Shown: positions 17,847 through 27,884, counted from the stretch's first letter. The stretch: DNA of 40,290 nucleotides from Paracoccaceae bacterium (GCA_024226455.1 JAAELR010000004.1:1-40290), one strand, 5' to 3'. Numbers and translations are program-made. Notes: generated by a model from the letters alone, not told the origin.

Positions 17847-18209
17847 ATGATGGAAACTCTGAAATCCGAGGCACACCGGCTGAAGATGACCGTGGTGTGG
17901 TCGCTGCAGGGCTGGCAGGCGGCCTGGGCCAGCGAAAAGACCCTGCGGCAATGGACGCTGGCCAACGTGCTGTCGGCGGGGCTGGCGCTGGTGCTGGACC
18001 TTTCGGCCGCGGAACGGGCGCTGGTGATCGGGTTCGGGCTGCTGATCCTGGCCGCCGAGCTGATGAACACCGCGGTGGAAGAGGCGGTGAACCGGATTTC
18101 GCGGCTTGATCATCCGTTGTCGAAAAAGGCCAAGGACGTGGCCAGCGCCGCGGTGGCGCTGACCGCTATCGCGGCGGGCGCGGTCTGGCTGATCGTGCTG
18201 ATCGGCTAG
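17847..18209 (+). CDS. dgkA: Diacylglycerol kinase
   Basis: This 120-residue integral membrane kinase of the DgkA family phosphorylates diacylglycerol (or undecaprenol) with ATP. The conserved block ILAAELMNTAVEEAVNRIS, holding the catalytic and metal-binding Glu and Asn residues, is followed by DHPLSKKAKDVASAAVAL, the second conserved segment. Three hydrophobic helices are visible. Two start codons (ATG 17847 and 17850) are adjacent; a GGGAGGG ribosome site about 12 bases upstream fits either. It is convergent with rimO, whose end is 144 bases away. Confidence 0.93.
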   Translation: MMETLKSEAHRLKMTVVWSLQGWQAAWASEKTLRQWTLANVLSAGLALVLDLSAAERALVIGFGLLILAAELMNTAVEEAVNRISRLDHPLSKKAKDVASAAVALTAIAAGAVWLIVLIG

Positions 18210-18352
18210 GGTGCGCCGCCATCTTTCCTATTCATCCCGGTCCATGAGACAGGCAACGAAATCTTCCCGAAGGTTTTGAAAAAACATGGTTTTCCAGAAA
18301 ATCCTGCCCTTCGGAGTACTGGCGCCCGTGACCCCGATCCGGGCGACTGGCT

Positions 18353-19735
18353 TCAGACCAGCCGGCCCCACAGATCGTATTCCCCGGCCTCGTCGACCGC
18401 TACCGAAACGATATCGCCGGGGCTCAGTGGCTCGAATCCTTCGTCGATGAAGAGATTGCCGTCGATCTCTGGCGCGTCGGCCATGGTCCGGCAGACCGCC
18501 GCGTCGTCATCGACCTGATCGACGATCACCTGCATGCGCTGGCCGACCTTGGCCGCCAGCCTGGTCTCGGATATCGCCTGCGCCTTTTGCATGAACCGCT
18601 GCCAGCGGTCCTGCCTGACGGCATCGGGCACATGATCCGGCAGCGCGTTCGACTGCGCCCCGGCGACGTTTTCGTACTGAAAGCACCCGACCCGGTCGAG
18701 CTGTGCCGCGTCGAGCCAGTCGAGCAGGTACTGGAATTCGGCCTCGGTCTCGCCGGGATAGCCCACGATGAAGGTCGATCGCAGCGTCAGGCCGGGGCAG
18801 TCGCGGCGCCAGGCGGCGATCTCGTCGAGGGTCCTGGCGGATGCCGCGGGCCGGGCCATGCGTCTCAGCACATCCGGATGCGCGTGCTGGAAAGGGATGT
18901 CGAGATAGGGCAGCACCCGCCCGCCGTTTTCCGCCGTCTCGCCCATCAGCGGCACCAACTGGCGCACATGCGGGTAGGGATAGACGTAATGCAGCCGCAC
19001 CCAGGCGCCAAGCTGCCCCAGATCACGGGCCAGATCGGTGATATGGGCGCGGTGGCCGTGGTCTTCGGCGTGCCTGATGTCGATGCCGTATGCGCTGGTG
19101 TCCTGGCTGATCACCAGCAATTCCCTTACCCCCGCCTTGACCAGCCGTTCGGCCTCGCGCAGCACCGCATGGGCCGGGCGGCTGACCAGGCGCCCGCGCA
19201 TGTCGGGGATGATGCAGAATTTGCAGTGGTGATTGCAGCCCTCGGATATCTTCAGATAGCTGTAATGCCGCGGCGTCAGTTTCACGCCGCTGGCAGGCAG
19301 CAGGTCGGTGAATGGGTCGGGGTCGGGCGGTACGGCGGCATGCACCGCGTCCAGCACCTGCTCGTATTGCTGCGGGCCGGTGACGGCCAGCACCCTGGGA
19401 TGCGCTTGGGTGATGTACCCGGGCTCGGCGCCCAGGCAGCCGGTGACGATCACACGGCCGTTTTCACGCAACGCCTCGCCGATGGCCTCGAGGCTTTCCA
19501 TCTTGGCGCTGTCGAGAAAGCCGCAAGTGTTGACCACCACCGCATCGGCGCCCTGATAGTCGGGCGAGATGCCATAGCCCTCGGCGCGCAGCCGCGTCAG
19601 GATGCGTTCGCTGTCGACCAGAGCCTTGGGGCAGCCCAGGCTGACCATGCCGATGGTCGGCTGGCCGTCACGGTGGGATTCACCAAGATGGGCGGACGCG
19701 ATGTCGGGGCGCAGGTCGGGCGGGTTCTGGCTCAT
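18353..19735 (-). CDS. rimO: Ribosomal protein S12 methylthiotransferase
   Basis: This 460-residue radical-SAM enzyme adds a methylthio group to an Asp of ribosomal protein S12. It has the UPF0004 N-terminal domain with three cluster cysteines (C35 in [13 protein letters not shown]71 in VNTCGF, C100 in VTGCLG), the radical-SAM motif CNHHCKFC (C167, C171, C174), and a C-terminal TRAM domain. PKALVDSE after the first Cys distinguishes RimO from MiaB. The frame is open well upstream of ATG 19735, but similarity to the family begins only near residue 20, so the start is placed at the first ATG that fits family length. No strong ribosome site is seen. It is divergent from the FadL-type gene. Confidence 0.95.
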   Translation of the reverse strand: MSQNPPDLRPDIASAHLGESHRDGQPTIGMVSLGCPKALVDSERILTRLRAEGYGISPDYQGADAVVVNTCGFLDSAKMESLEAIGEALRENGRVIVTGCLGAEPGYITQAHPRVLAVTGPQQYEQVLDAVHAAVPPDPDPFTDLLPASGVKLTPRHYSYLKISEGCNHHCKFCIIPDMRGRLVSRPAHAVLREAERLVKAGVRELLVISQDTSAYGIDIRHAEDHGHRAHITDLARDLGQLGAWVRLHYVYPYPHVRQLVPLMGETAENGGRVLPYLDIPFQHAHPDVLRRMARPAASARTLDEIAAWRRDCPGLTLRSTFIVGYPGETEAEFQYLLDWLDAAQLDRVGCFQYENVAGAQSNALPDHVPDAVRQDRWQRFMQKAQAISETRLAAKVGQRMQVIVDQVDDDAAVCRTMADAPEIDGNLFIDEGFEPLSPGDIVSVAVDEAGEYDLWGRLV

Positions 19736-19934
19736 GCCGGGGCTATAGGGCGTTTGCCGCGCAAGGGGAATGGCAGACGCGCAACAGGCGGGTTCGCCCG
19801 CGCTTTGCGCCAGTTTACTGGAATCACATAATCTGCATATGTGAACATCATAATAATAAGGAAGAATGGCGGCGCATGTTCCTGGTCGCGCGATTTTGCC
19901 GGAACCGCAGTCAGAAAACGACAAGGGAGAGGAT

Positions 19935-21197
19935 ATGACATTGCTTGGAAACACCAGACGCTCGGCGGCAACAGCGCTGATTGCCGGAACCGCCGCCCTT
20001 GCGGCGCTTCCCACACAGGCGACCGAGGGCTATTTCGCGCTGGGCTACAGCCCGGCGCAACGCTCGCTCGGCGGCGCCGGGGTGGCGCGCGGATTTGAGG
20101 CCATGTCGACGGCAATCAACCCGGCCGGTGTCGCCGGGGTGGGGACCCAGTTGCAATTCGGGCTGGAACTTTTCTCTCCGTCGCGGGGCTATACCGGCAC
20201 TGGCACCGGCTTTGTGCCTACGGGCACGGTCGACAGCGACGAGAACCTGTTCTTCGTTCCCAACTTTGCCTATAACCGCGCGCTGCAGAACGGCGCCGTG
20301 CTGAACTTTGCCATGTATGGCAATGGCGGTATGAACACGACCTACCGCACCGGGCTGGCAGGTTGCGGGTCGGTGTTCTGCGGCGGCCAGGCCGGTGTGG
20401 ACCTGATGCAGATGTTCCTGTCTGCCACTTATGCCAAGAAGGTTGGCGCTTTCAGCTTCGGTATCTCGCCCACGGTTGCGGTGCAGCGGTTCGAGGCAAC
20501 CGGGCTTGGCGCTTTCGCCGCTCTTTCGGCCGACCCCGCCAACCTGACGGATAACAGCTATGACATGTCCTATGGTTTCGGTGTGCGGGCCGGGATCGAG
20601 GTAGAGTTGTCGCCGACCTTGCGCTTTGGCGTCGCCGGACAGACCAAGATGGATATGTCGGAGTTCTCCAACTATGCGGGGCTCTTCGCTGACGGTGGCG
20701 ATTTCGACATCCCCGCTTCTGTGACGGTGGGCCTGGCCTGGCAGGCGCAGCCCGGCCTGACGCTGATGGCCGACTACCAAAAGATCTTTTACAGCGACAT
20801 CCCGTCGATCGCCAATCCATTCGGCGCGGGGCTGCTGGGCTCTGCCGGCGGCCCAGGGTTCGGCTGGGAGGATGTCGACGTGTTCAAGATCGCCGCCGAA
20901 TGGCGGCAGAACGATACGATGACCTGGCGCGCGGGCTATACCTATTCGACCAATCCGGTTGGATCGGACGACGTGACGTTGAACATCTTGGCCCCCGGTA
21001 TCGTGCAGCACCACATCTCTGCCGGCGGCACCTGGACGATGAACCAACGCGACTCGCTGGATTTCTCGGTCGGTTACGTGCTGCCCAGCACGGTCAGCGG
21101 TCTTGAAGTTACACCGCTCGGGGCGACGCCGGGCAGCAATATAGAGCTGAACATGCACCAGCTCAGCGCCAGTGTAGGCTGGACCCGCAGGTTCTGA
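19935..21197 (+). CDS. FadL/OmpP1/TodX-family outer membrane transport protein
   Basis: This 420-residue protein has a signal peptide (basic start, then [19 protein letters not shown], cleavage after residue 29) and then [22 protein letters not shown]. The latter matches the N-terminal plug segment of FadL-type porins (GYG..A.GMGGAG). The rest is amphipathic beta strands with a C-terminal Phe (SVGWTRRF), the usual outer-membrane insertion signal. FadL-type channels take up long-chain fatty acids or aromatic hydrophobic compounds. Ribosome site AAGGGAGAGG lies directly upstream of ATG 19935. An unusually AT-rich stretch (about 19822-19861) precedes it, a likely promoter region shared with divergent rimO. 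A strong hairpin follows the stop. Confidence 0.9.
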   Translation: MTLLGNTRRSAATALIAGTAALAALPTQATEGYFALGYSPAQRSLGGAGVARGFEAMSTAINPAGVAGVGTQLQFGLELFSPSRGYTGTGTGFVPTGTVDSDENLFFVPNFAYNRALQNGAVLNFAMYGNGGMNTTYRTGLAGCGSVFCGGQAGVDLMQMFLSATYAKKVGAFSFGISPTVAVQRFEATGLGAFAALSADPANLTDNSYDMSYGFGVRAGIEVELSPTLRFGVAGQTKMDMSEFSNYAGLFADGGDFDIPASVTVGLAWQAQPGLTLMADYQKIFYSDIPSIANPFGAGLLGSAGGPGFGWEDVDVFKIAAEWRQNDTMTWRAGYTYSTNPVGSDDVTLNILAPGIVQHHISAGGTWTMNQRDSLDFSVGYVLPSTVSGLEVTPLGATPGSNIELNMHQLSASVGWTRRF

Positions 21198-21223
21198 ACC
21201 GAACGCGAAAAAACAAAACGATT

Positions 21224-21255
21224 GCCGCCGTCCGGCTTGTTAGCCGGGCGGCGGC
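21224..21255 (+). terminator. GC-rich hairpin after the FadL-family gene
   Basis: The arms 21224-21237 and 21242-21255 form a 14-bp stem with one G-U pair and a 4-base loop (TGTT), 26 bases after the stop at 21197. No U-run follows on the plus strand. The A-rich run just before it (about 21208-21218) would be a U-run on the minus strand. It may stop read-through into the AsmA-family gene, or act on minus transcripts. Confidence 0.5.
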
Positions 21256-21300
21256 TGCGTATCGTGGACCCCAGGCAAGCGGTTAGCGGAGTGATGCGCG

Positions 21301-23247
21301 ATGAGATGGCTGATCAGGATTTTCTTCGGGTTGTTGGTGTTGGCGGTGGCCGCGCTGGCGGCGTTGTTCCTGCTGCCATCCGAAAAGATCGCCAAATTGC
21401 TCACCGACCAGTTTGAGGCTGCGACCGGCCGGGCGATGACCCTGCAGGGCGACCCGCGTCCCTCGCTCTGGCCCGAACTGGGTGTCAGCACCGGGCCGGT
21501 GACGGTGGCCAATGCAAGCTGGGGCAGCGCCGCGCCGCTGCTGCAGGCAGAGGATCTGTCGGTGGGGGTCGATATCATGGCGCTGCTGGGCGGCAGCATT
21601 CATATCAACCGCGTCGATATCGTATCACCCCGCCTGGTGCTGGAGCTTGCCGCCGACGGGCGCGGCAACTGGGAGATGGGCAGCGGGTCGGAGCCGACCA
21701 CAGGCGGCAGTTCCGGTGGGTTGCCTGCCTTCGCGCTGGATCGCGCCGTACTGCGCGGCGGGCGGCTGAGTTTCATCGACCACGGCCGGGGCAGCCGCAC
21801 CGATCTGACCGATGTCGACGCCACCATCCGCCTGCCGGACGTGGCCGGCGAGGCGAAACTGGAAATGTCCGCCGCCATGGCGGGCAGTGCCTTTGAACTG
21901 GAGGCGAGCGTTGCCCGGTTCGCGGAATTCCTCAGCAGCGGCGCGGTGCCGGTCACGCTGGATTTCAGCGCCGGGGGTTCTTCGATCGGCTTTGACGGGC
22001 GCGTCGGCCTGTCGCCGCTGGCCGTGGGCGGGCAGCTTGACGCGGACCTCGGCGATCCCGGTGCGGTTTTCGGCCTTGCGGGGCTGGCCGCACCCGACCT
22101 GCCCCATGGGCTGGGCCAGTCCATGGGCCTGAAGGGCGTGGTGACGTTCACCGAAGCCGGCGGTGTCACCCTGCGAGACGGCACCATCCGGCTGGACCAC
22201 AACACCCTGACCGGTTCGGTCGACATCACGCTGGCCGACAAGCCGCGGGTCACGGCGCAACTGGCCGCGGCGGGCCTGGACTTTTCTGCCCTGACGGGCG
22301 GCGAAACGCCCGATCCGCCCGCCGATGCCGGGCCCACGGGTTGGCCGCGCGACCGGATCGACGCCAGCGCGCTGCAATCGCTGGATGCCCAGATCGCGCT
22401 GGCGGCGTCATCCATCGACCTCGGCATCGCCAAGCTTGGCAAGACGGTGATCCTGACCAAGCTCGACAACGGTCGGGCGGTGACCGAAATCAGTGAACTT
22501 GCGGCCTATGACGGCAGCTTTGCGGGGTCTTTCGTGGTCAACAGCCGCGGCGGGCTGTCGGCCCGGGCCAACCTGACAGGCACCGGCTTTGCGTTGCAGC
22601 CGTTCTTGACGGACATGGCCGATTATGACCGCCTGCTGGCCACCGGCGATCTGTCGGTAAGCCTGCTGGCCGTGGGCAACGACATGGCGGCCCTGATGTC
22701 GAGCCTGTCGGGCGAGGGGGCGTTGAACCTCGGCCAGGGAGAACTGCGCGGGCTCGACCTGGCTGGCATGCTGCGCAATCTCGACACGTCCCATATCGGA
22801 GAGGGGGCCAAGACGATCTTCGAGAGCATCAGCGGCACGTTCAAAGTGGATCAGGGCGTGCTGCGCAATGACGACCTGCGCATGACGGCGCCGCTGTTGA
22901 ATGCCGACGGCAAGGGCAGGGTGGGCATCGGGGCGCAAGACCTGGACTACCGCGTCACCGCGGCGCTGCTGGAGGGGCAGACCAATGGCGGGCTGCGGGT
23001 GCCGTTGATGATCACCGGGCCGTGGAGCGACCCGAAATTCCGCCTCGATCTGCAGGCGCTGGCCGAACAGGAGCTGGCGGACGATGTAGAGGAACTGCGC
23101 GACAGGGCCGAAGAGGTGGTCAAGGACAAGCTGAAAGAGGAACTGGGGGTCGAGGTCGAGACGCTGGAAGAGGCCGGGGATGCGCTGAAGGAAGAACTGG
23201 AGGACCGGGTGCGCGATGGGCTGATGGACCTGCTGGGTGGGAACTAG
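21301..23247 (+). CDS. AsmA-family protein
   Basis: This 648-residue protein begins with one membrane anchor (WLIRIFFGLLVLAVAALAALFLLP) followed by a long periplasmic region. The motif ATGRAMTLQGDPRPSLWPELGVSTGPVTVAN matches the N-terminal AsmA signature. The family belongs to the VPS13-like repeating beta-groove proteins implicated in moving phospholipids between membranes. The C-terminal end has an acidic coiled-coil-like tail rich in Glu and Lys (EELRDRAEEVVKDKLKEEL). ATG 21301 begins the anchor directly. It stands alone on the plus strand, 250 bases from the end of convergent argF. Confidence 0.88.
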   Translation: MRWLIRIFFGLLVLAVAALAALFLLPSEKIAKLLTDQFEAATGRAMTLQGDPRPSLWPELGVSTGPVTVANASWGSAAPLLQAEDLSVGVDIMALLGGSIHINRVDIVSPRLVLELAADGRGNWEMGSGSEPTTGGSSGGLPAFALDRAVLRGGRLSFIDHGRGSRTDLTDVDATIRLPDVAGEAKLEMSAAMAGSAFELEASVARFAEFLSSGAVPVTLDFSAGGSSIGFDGRVGLSPLAVGGQLDADLGDPGAVFGLAGLAAPDLPHGLGQSMGLKGVVTFTEAGGVTLRDGTIRLDHNTLTGSVDITLADKPRVTAQLAAAGLDFSALTGGETPDPPADAGPTGWPRDRIDASALQSLDAQIALAASSIDLGIAKLGKTVILTKLDNGRAVTEISELAAYDGSFAGSFVVNSRGGLSARANLTGTGFALQPFLTDMADYDRLLATGDLSVSLLAVGNDMAALMSSLSGEGALNLGQGELRGLDLAGMLRNLDTSHIGEGAKTIFESISGTFKVDQGVLRNDDLRMTAPLLNADGKGRVGIGAQDLDYRVTAALLEGQTNGGLRVPLMITGPWSDPKFRLDLQALAEQELADDVEELRDRAEEVVKDKLKEELGVEVETLEEAGDALKEELEDRVRDGLMDLLGGN

Positions 23248-23497
23248 GTCACGATTTCCGGGAGCGCAAACGCAGGCTCGGCTCCGGCCTGGTGCCGGAT
23301 GGGCAATGGAACCGGAGGAGCCGAACCCTCGAAGAGAGTTTGCGGGGCAATCCTGCCCCGCTGGATCTGGTGAAAGATTATCGGAAAAGCTGTTTGGCGC
23401 CGTTTCGACCTGCCGGCAACATTCACCATCGCGCGTCGGCGGTGCTGCGGGCGCGGGCAGGGGCGCGCGCATGTTCGGAGGGCGTGATCCCGGTGGG

Positions 23498-24403
23498 TCA
23501 GACGCCGAGACACCAGCGCATGATGGCTTTCTGGGCGTGCAGCCGGTTTTCTGCCTCGTCGAAAACTACCGAATGCGGCCCGTCCATCACCGCCGAGGTG
23601 GCCTCTTCGTCGCGATGCGCCGGCAGGCAGTGCATGAACAGCCCGTCGGGATTGGCATGGCCCATCAGGTCGCCATTCACCTGATAGCCGCGCAACTGGT
23701 TGTGGCGGCGTTCGCGGGCGCTTTGCGGGTCGTGCATCGAAACCCAAGTGTCGGTAACCACCAGATCGGCGCCCTTGACGGCCGCCTGCGGGTTGCGCTG
23801 TGTGCGGTAGAGCCCGTCCAGCGCCGGTTCGGGATCGAGCGTTTCGGGGCCTGTGAAGACAAGGTCGAAGTCGAATTGCCTGGCGGCATGTGCAAAACTG
23901 GCAAAGACGTTGTTGCCGTCGCCTGACCAGACCACCTTTTTGCCGGTGATCGGGCCGCGATGCTCTTCGAAGGTCATGACGTCGGCCATGATCTGGCAGG
24001 GATGGGTGCGGTTGGTCAGCCCGTTGATCACCGGCACGGTGGCGTGTTCGGCCATCTCCAGAATGGTGTCCTCTTCGAAGGTGCGCATCATGATCAGGTC
24101 GACATAGCGCGAAAGCACCCGGGCGGTGTCGGCGATGGTCTCGCCATGTCCCAGCTGCATCTCGCTGCCCGACAGCACCAGCGTCTGGCCGCCCATCTGG
24201 CGCACGCCCACGTCGAAGGACACACGGGTCCGGGTCGAGGGTTTTTCGAAGATCAGCGCCACCATGTGGCCCGATAGCGGCTGGTCGTCGTCGGGCGTGC
24301 CTTTGGGGAGACCCTTGCGGGCTGTCTTCATGGCGATGGCGTGGTCAATCATGCCGCGCAGGTCGGCGGGGTCGGTCTTGTGGATGTCGAGGAAATGCTT
24401 CAT
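23498..24403 (-). CDS. argF: Ornithine carbamoyltransferase
   Basis: This 301-residue arginine biosynthesis enzyme makes citrulline from ornithine and carbamoyl phosphate. Carbamoyl-phosphate binding motif STRTR is at residues 56-60, HPCQ at 134-137, and the ornithine-site HCLPAHR near 258-264. These distinguish it from aspartate carbamoyltransferase. Length is normal for anabolic ArgF. It lies 90 bases after argD on the same strand, so the pair is probably one operon or coordinately regulated; a GC hairpin lies in the gap. Confidence 0.96.
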   Translation of the reverse strand: MKHFLDIHKTDPADLRGMIDHAIAMKTARKGLPKGTPDDDQPLSGHMVALIFEKPSTRTRVSFDVGVRQMGGQTLVLSGSEMQLGHGETIADTARVLSRYVDLIMMRTFEEDTILEMAEHATVPVINGLTNRTHPCQIMADVMTFEEHRGPITGKKVVWSGDGNNVFASFAHAARQFDFDLVFTGPETLDPEPALDGLYRTQRNPQAAVKGADLVVTDTWVSMHDPQSARERRHNQLRGYQVNGDLMGHANPDGLFMHCLPAHRDEEATSAVMDGPHSVVFDEAENRLHAQKAIMRWCLGV

Positions 24404-24430
24404 GGATCAGTGCCTTTGTCAGCCGGGGAA

Positions 24431-24450
24431 GCGGGGGGCCAGCCCCCCGC
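24431..24450. repeat. GC hairpin in the argD-argF gap
   Basis: A 20-base inverted repeat (arms 24431-24438 and 24443-24450, loop CCAG) sits between argD and argF and is followed by CACCCCCCGAGGTATTTTGC. On the minus strand no T-run follows, so it is not a classic terminator. From memory, similar GC hairpins joined to a CCCCGAGG(T/A)TATTT run recur between genes in roseobacter-type genomes; that recurrence cannot be tested within this window. Confidence 0.55.
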
Positions 24451-24493
24451 ACCCCCCGAGGTATTTTGCAAAGAGAAGAACCCCCCCCGGGGG

Positions 24494-25675
24494 TTATTTC
24501 ACCGCAGTTTCGATGGCGGTGGCGGCGGTTTCCAGCCGGGTGAGCGCCTCGGCGATATCTTCGTCGCTGATGGTGAGCGGCGGTAGCAGGCGGATGGCAT
24601 TGCCGGCGGCGGGAACGGTCAGGACATTGGCGTCATAACCCGCCTGCACGACATCCAGATTGGGCGCCTTGCAGACCAGCCCCAGCATCAGCCCCGAGCC
24701 GCGCACATTTTCGAACACTTCCGGATGGCCGGCTACCAGCCCCTCGAGTTTTTGCCGCAAGAGCCCCGCCTTGCGGTTCACCTCGTCCAGAAAGGCCGGG
24801 TCGGTGACGATCTGCATCACTTTCAGCCCCACCGCGCAGCCCAGCGGATTACCGCCATAGGTCGACCCATGGCTGCCCGAGACCATGCCGCTGGCGGCTT
24901 TTTCGGTTGCCAGCAACGCACCCAGAGGAAAGCCGCCTCCGATGCCCTTGGCGACCATCATGATGTCGGGCGCGATCCCGGCCCATTCATGGGCAAAGAG
25001 CCGCCCCGTCCGGCCCATGCCGCATTGCACCTCGTCGAGGATCAGGAGCGCGCCGTGCTCGTCGCAGAGCGCCCGCATGTCGCGCAGCACCTGGTCGGCG
25101 ACGGGGATGATACCGCCCTCGCCCTGGACCGGCTCGACGATGATCGCCGCCGTCCTGTCGCAGATGGCGGCGCTGAGGGCGTCCATGTCGCCAAGCTCCA
25201 GATGGGTGAAGCCGGGCAGAAGCGGCCCGAAGCCTTTGGTCAGCTTGTCGCCCCCGGCAGCGGCTATGCCGGCGGCCGACCGGCCGTGGAAGCTGCCGTT
25301 GAAACCGATGATCTCGACCTTTTCGGGCTGTCCGGCATCGTGGAAATGCTTGCGCGCCATCTTGATCGCCAGTTCGCAGGCCTCGGTGCCGGAATTGGTG
25401 AAAAACACGGTTTCGGCGAAGGTGTGCTCGACCAGCATGTCGGCCAGCGCCTGCTGGTTCGGTATCTGGTAGAGGTTGGATGTATGCCACAGTTTGCCGG
25501 CCTGTTCGGTCAGCGCCTCGACCAGCGCCGGGTTGGCGTGGCCCAGCGAATTCACCGCGACGCCGGCGCCGAGATCGAGATATCGTGTGCCCGATGTCTC
25601 GATCAGCCAGCTGCCCTCGCCCTGTTCAAAGGAAAGCGGAGCACGGTTGTAGGTAGGCATGACGGACGGGATCAT
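24494..25675 (-). CDS. argD: Acetylornithine aminotransferase
   Basis: This 393-residue class-III PLP aminotransferase converts N-acetylglutamate semialdehyde to N-acetylornithine. Motifs are NSGTEACELAIKMAR, FHGRSAAG, EPVQGEGGI, LILDEVQCGMGRTG (PLP Asp at about 214), and the PLP lysine K243 in VAKGIGGGFPLGA. Start ATG 25675 follows AAAAGGA with good spacing; an ATG at 25660 is an alternative. Pairing with argF directly downstream supports the arginine role rather than a generic ornithine or diaminobutyrate aminotransferase. Divergent to gcrA across a 500-base gap. Confidence 0.95.
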   Translation of the reverse strand: MIPSVMPTYNRAPLSFEQGEGSWLIETSGTRYLDLGAGVAVNSLGHANPALVEALTEQAGKLWHTSNLYQIPNQQALADMLVEHTFAETVFFTNSGTEACELAIKMARKHFHDAGQPEKVEIIGFNGSFHGRSAAGIAAAGGDKLTKGFGPLLPGFTHLELGDMDALSAAICDRTAAIIVEPVQGEGGIIPVADQVLRDMRALCDEHGALLILDEVQCGMGRTGRLFAHEWAGIAPDIMMVAKGIGGGFPLGALLATEKAASGMVSGSHGSTYGGNPLGCAVGLKVMQIVTDPAFLDEVNRKAGLLRQKLEGLVAGHPEVFENVRGSGLMLGLVCKAPNLDVVQAGYDANVLTVPAAGNAIRLLPPLTISDEDIAEALTRLETAATAIETAVK

Positions 25676-26188
25676 CGGTTTGGTCCTTTTCAAGAAAAGA
25701 GTTGAAGACGTGCCGGATCGGCAGCTTGGTGTCAACGGTTCGGAGGAATGCGCGGCGCGGCGCGCGCGATCAGGGGGGCGCAGGCGGACGCGGTCAGCGT
25801 CGGCGTCGGCAAGCGAAATGGAAGACCCGGATCATGGGCGGGCTTCTAGCCGGGATGCGGACCGCAAGGCAAGCAGGAATTGCGCAGAGGCCGCAAAGCC
25901 CGCCCGCCACTGCACAGCCGCAATCTGCCGCTGCACTCGGGCGCGGGCGCGCGCGGTGGCTGGCACTGGCGGGGATCGCCGTTCTGATGGCGCAGGCGCA
26001 GGCGCGCCATGTCAACTCTCTGGCCCGGGCCGAGGTTGTGACGGCGGCGGGGATGACTGGCACATTGCCGCGCTTCCATCGGCTGACATCTTGCACTAGA
26101 TAGAGCCAACACGTATCAGACCGTCTTGGCGGGCCGGGCTCTATGGCGTCCGGGGCTCGTCTGGCCGTTTTCGAATTGGGGAAGAACC
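25676..26188. other. Intergenic region between argD and gcrA
   Basis: About 500 bases separate divergent argD and gcrA. A plus-strand open frame (25702-26103) could give up to 133 residues including a hydrophobic WLALAGIAVLMAQAQA segment, but most of it is Arg/Ala/Gln-rich, with no domain and no convincing ribosome site. I do not call it a gene. The region presumably holds both promoters. Confidence 0.45.
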
Positions 26189-26749
26189 ATGTCCTGGACC
26201 GACGAGCGCGTTGAGCTGCTGAAGAAGATGTGGGGCGAGGGCCAAAGCGCCAGCCAGATCGCCAAGGAACTTGGCGGCGTCACCCGCAACGCGGTGATCG
26301 GCAAGGTGCATCGGCTGGGGCTGTCGAACCGCGCCACCGGTGCGGGATCTGGAGGCTCGGCAAAGCCGGCCGCCGGTGACAAGCCGGGGCCCAAGGCGAA
26401 ACCGACCAAGGCCGAGGCAGCACCGGCCCCGGTGGCCGAGGTTGAACCGGCGCCAGTGCCTGTGGTGCGCAAGCCCATCATTCCCGCCGGCCAGCCGTTG
26501 CCGCCGCAACCTTCGGCCAACGAGATCAGCCCCGAGGCGCTGGCCTCGGTGCGCGAGGTCGAGAAGAAGGCCAAGCGGATCAGCCTGATGGAGCTGACGG
26601 AGCGGACCTGTAAATGGCCGATCGGCGACCCGGCGACAGAGGATTTCTGGTTCTGCGGTCTCGCGGTGCAGCCCGGCAAACCCTACTGCGAGGCGCATGT
26701 GGGCGTGGCTTTCCAGCCGATGAGCTCGCGCCGCGACCGCCGGCGCTGA
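26189..26749 (+). CDS. gcrA: GcrA cell-cycle transcriptional regulator
   Basis: This 186-residue regulator belongs to the GcrA family, which in alphaproteobacteria binds DNA, often at methylated GANTC sites, and contacts the primary sigma factor. The N-terminal helix-turn-helix reads SWTDERVELLKKMW...SASQIAKEL, then VTRNAVIGKVHRLGLS. A long Pro/Ala/Lys-rich linker (about residues 50-120) follows. The C-terminal sigma-interacting domain carries TCKWPIGDP, FCG and PYCEAH, with three Cys and one His. ATG 26189 is chosen as the exact family start; a GGGGAAG site lies just upstream. The C-terminus ends in a basic run. It supports assignment to alphaproteobacteria. Confidence 0.95.
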   Translation: MSWTDERVELLKKMWGEGQSASQIAKELGGVTRNAVIGKVHRLGLSNRATGAGSGGSAKPAAGDKPGPKAKPTKAEAAPAPVAEVEPAPVPVVRKPIIPAGQPLPPQPSANEISPEALASVREVEKKAKRISLMELTERTCKWPIGDPATEDFWFCGLAVQPGKPYCEAHVGVAFQPMSSRRDRRR

Positions 26750-26791
26750 TACCGGGCGCCCAGCCCACGGGGATACCCGATTCGGAGCAAG

Positions 26792-26841
26792 TGTTTCGCC
26801 CGGGAAACAAGTTACCTATTGCCAATGGGTTAAGCCCCATT
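26792..26841. repeat. Two inverted repeats after gcrA
   Basis: Arms TGTTTC/GAAACA (26792-26797 and 26804-26809, 6-base GCCCGG centre) and AATGGG/CCCATT (26824-26829 and 26836-26841, centre TTAAGC) stand in tandem 43 bases after the gcrA stop. The second is followed by a short GGGATTTT. They could be gcrA terminators or regulator sites. Confidence 0.4.
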
Positions 26842-26901
26842 TGCGGGATTTTGTGTTGCCGGAACGTCGCCGTCTTTGCTTTTCCCCCGTGCCCCGGGGC
26901 A

Positions 26902-26936
26902 GTTGGTTTTTACCAACCGGGACAGTATGTTACGAT
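26902..26936 (+). promoter_or_regulatory. Possible promoter with overlapping operator-like repeat upstream of the PanE-family gene
   Basis: A 6-bp inverted repeat GTTGGT-TTTT-ACCAAC (26902-26917) lies upstream of the GTG start at 26964. A possible -35 TTGGTT (26904-26909) and -10 TATGTT (26926-26931), spaced 16 bases, overlap it, so a repressor bound at the repeat would cover the -35. An alternative -10 is TACGAT (26931-26936). This is pattern reading only. Confidence 0.35.
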
Positions 26937-26963
26937 GTTTACCTTACCGGGTGAGGGATAATC

Positions 26964-27884
26964 GTGAAAATAGCGACAATGGCCACTGGCGGGATCGGCG
27001 GTTTCCTGGCCGTGAAGCTTACCCAAACCGGCCACCGGGTGGCCACCATCGCCCGCGGCGCGCATCTTGGCGCGATCCGCGAGAACGGTCTTACGCTGGA
27101 GGGTCCGGGCGGCGGTGAAACGGTCCGGCCCTGGATTGCCACCGACGACCCTGCCGGGGTCGGGCAGGTCGATGCGGTGATTTTCGGGGTAAAGGGAGAC
27201 GCGCTTGATGCCGCGGCAGAGGCCTGCCGGCCGATGTTGGGCCCGAACACGGTGGTGGTGCCCTTTCTGAATGGCGTCGAGGCGGCGGACCGTCTGGCGG
27301 CCATCCTGCCCGGCGGCAATGTCGGCAACGGTCTGGCGCAGGTATCGACGACAATCGCGGGCCCCGGGCTGATCCGGCAGACCGGCGAATTCGCGCGGTT
27401 TTCCCTGGCCGAGCGTGACAGCCGCCCGTCCGAACGGATCGGGCGCCTGCAGGACGCGATCCGCGAGACCGGATCCGAGGCGCCGGTGGTCGACGATGTC
27501 GAGTGCGATGTCTGGATGAAGTTCATATTCTTTGCGGCGCTTTCTGGCGTGACGGCCGCGGGCCGATGCACCCTGCAGATGGTTCGCGGCAACGATGCCC
27601 TGAGCCGGCTCTTTCGCGACGTAATTGCAGAGACGGCGGCGCTTGCCCGGGCACGCGGCGTGGCGATCCCGGGCGACGCGGAGGAAATCACCTGGAACCT
27701 GGTCAATTCCCTGCCGGGTGGCATGCGTGCCTCGACCGCCATCGACCTCGAGAGGGGGCGGCCGCTGGAAATCGACTGGGTCACCGGTGCCGTGGTGCGG
27801 CTGTCCCGGGCGATTGGGCTCGACGCGCCGCTCAACAGCACGATCTACGCGCTGCTGAGCCCGTACAAGACCCCGCCTGCCTGA
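26964..27884 (+). CDS. Ketopantoate reductase (PanE/ApbA) family protein
   Basis: This 306-residue protein has the two-domain ketopantoate-reductase fold, NADPH-binding N-terminus then a helical C-terminal domain. The dinucleotide motif usually GxGxxG is here AxGxxG (A7, G9, G12 in MATGGIGG), a substitution at the first Gly. VFGVKGDALDAA corresponds to the KA..T segment, PFLNGVEAADRL to the QNG motif, and DVWMKFIFFAALSGVTAAGRC carries the conserved catalytic Lys. It starts at GTG 26964 with GAGGG about 8 bases upstream. The family is used in pantothenate synthesis, but many paralogues act on other 2-oxo acids. Since no panB/panC neighbour is present, I leave the symbol blank. Confidence 0.85.
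   Translation: MKIATMATGGIGGFLAVKLTQTGHRVATIARGAHLGAIRENGLTLEGPGGGETVRPWIATDDPAGVGQVDAVIFGVKGDALDAAAEACRPMLGPNTVVVPFLNGVEAADRLAAILPGGNVGNGLAQVSTTIAGPGLIRQTGEFARFSLAERDSRPSERIGRLQDAIRETGSEAPVVDDVECDVWMKFIFFAALSGVTAAGRCTLQMVRGNDALSRLFRDVIAETAALARARGVAIPGDAEEITWNLVNSLPGGMRASTAIDLERGRPLEIDWVTGAVVRLSRAIGLDAPLNSTIYALLSPYKTPPA

Noticed and set aside
18587-19831. 414-residue plus-strand frame opposite rimO
   Set aside because: It lies on the complement of clear radical-SAM motifs and has no domain.
25702-26103. Small membrane protein between argD and gcrA
   Set aside because: Low-complexity composition, no ribosome site and no recognisable homology; left as a described gap.
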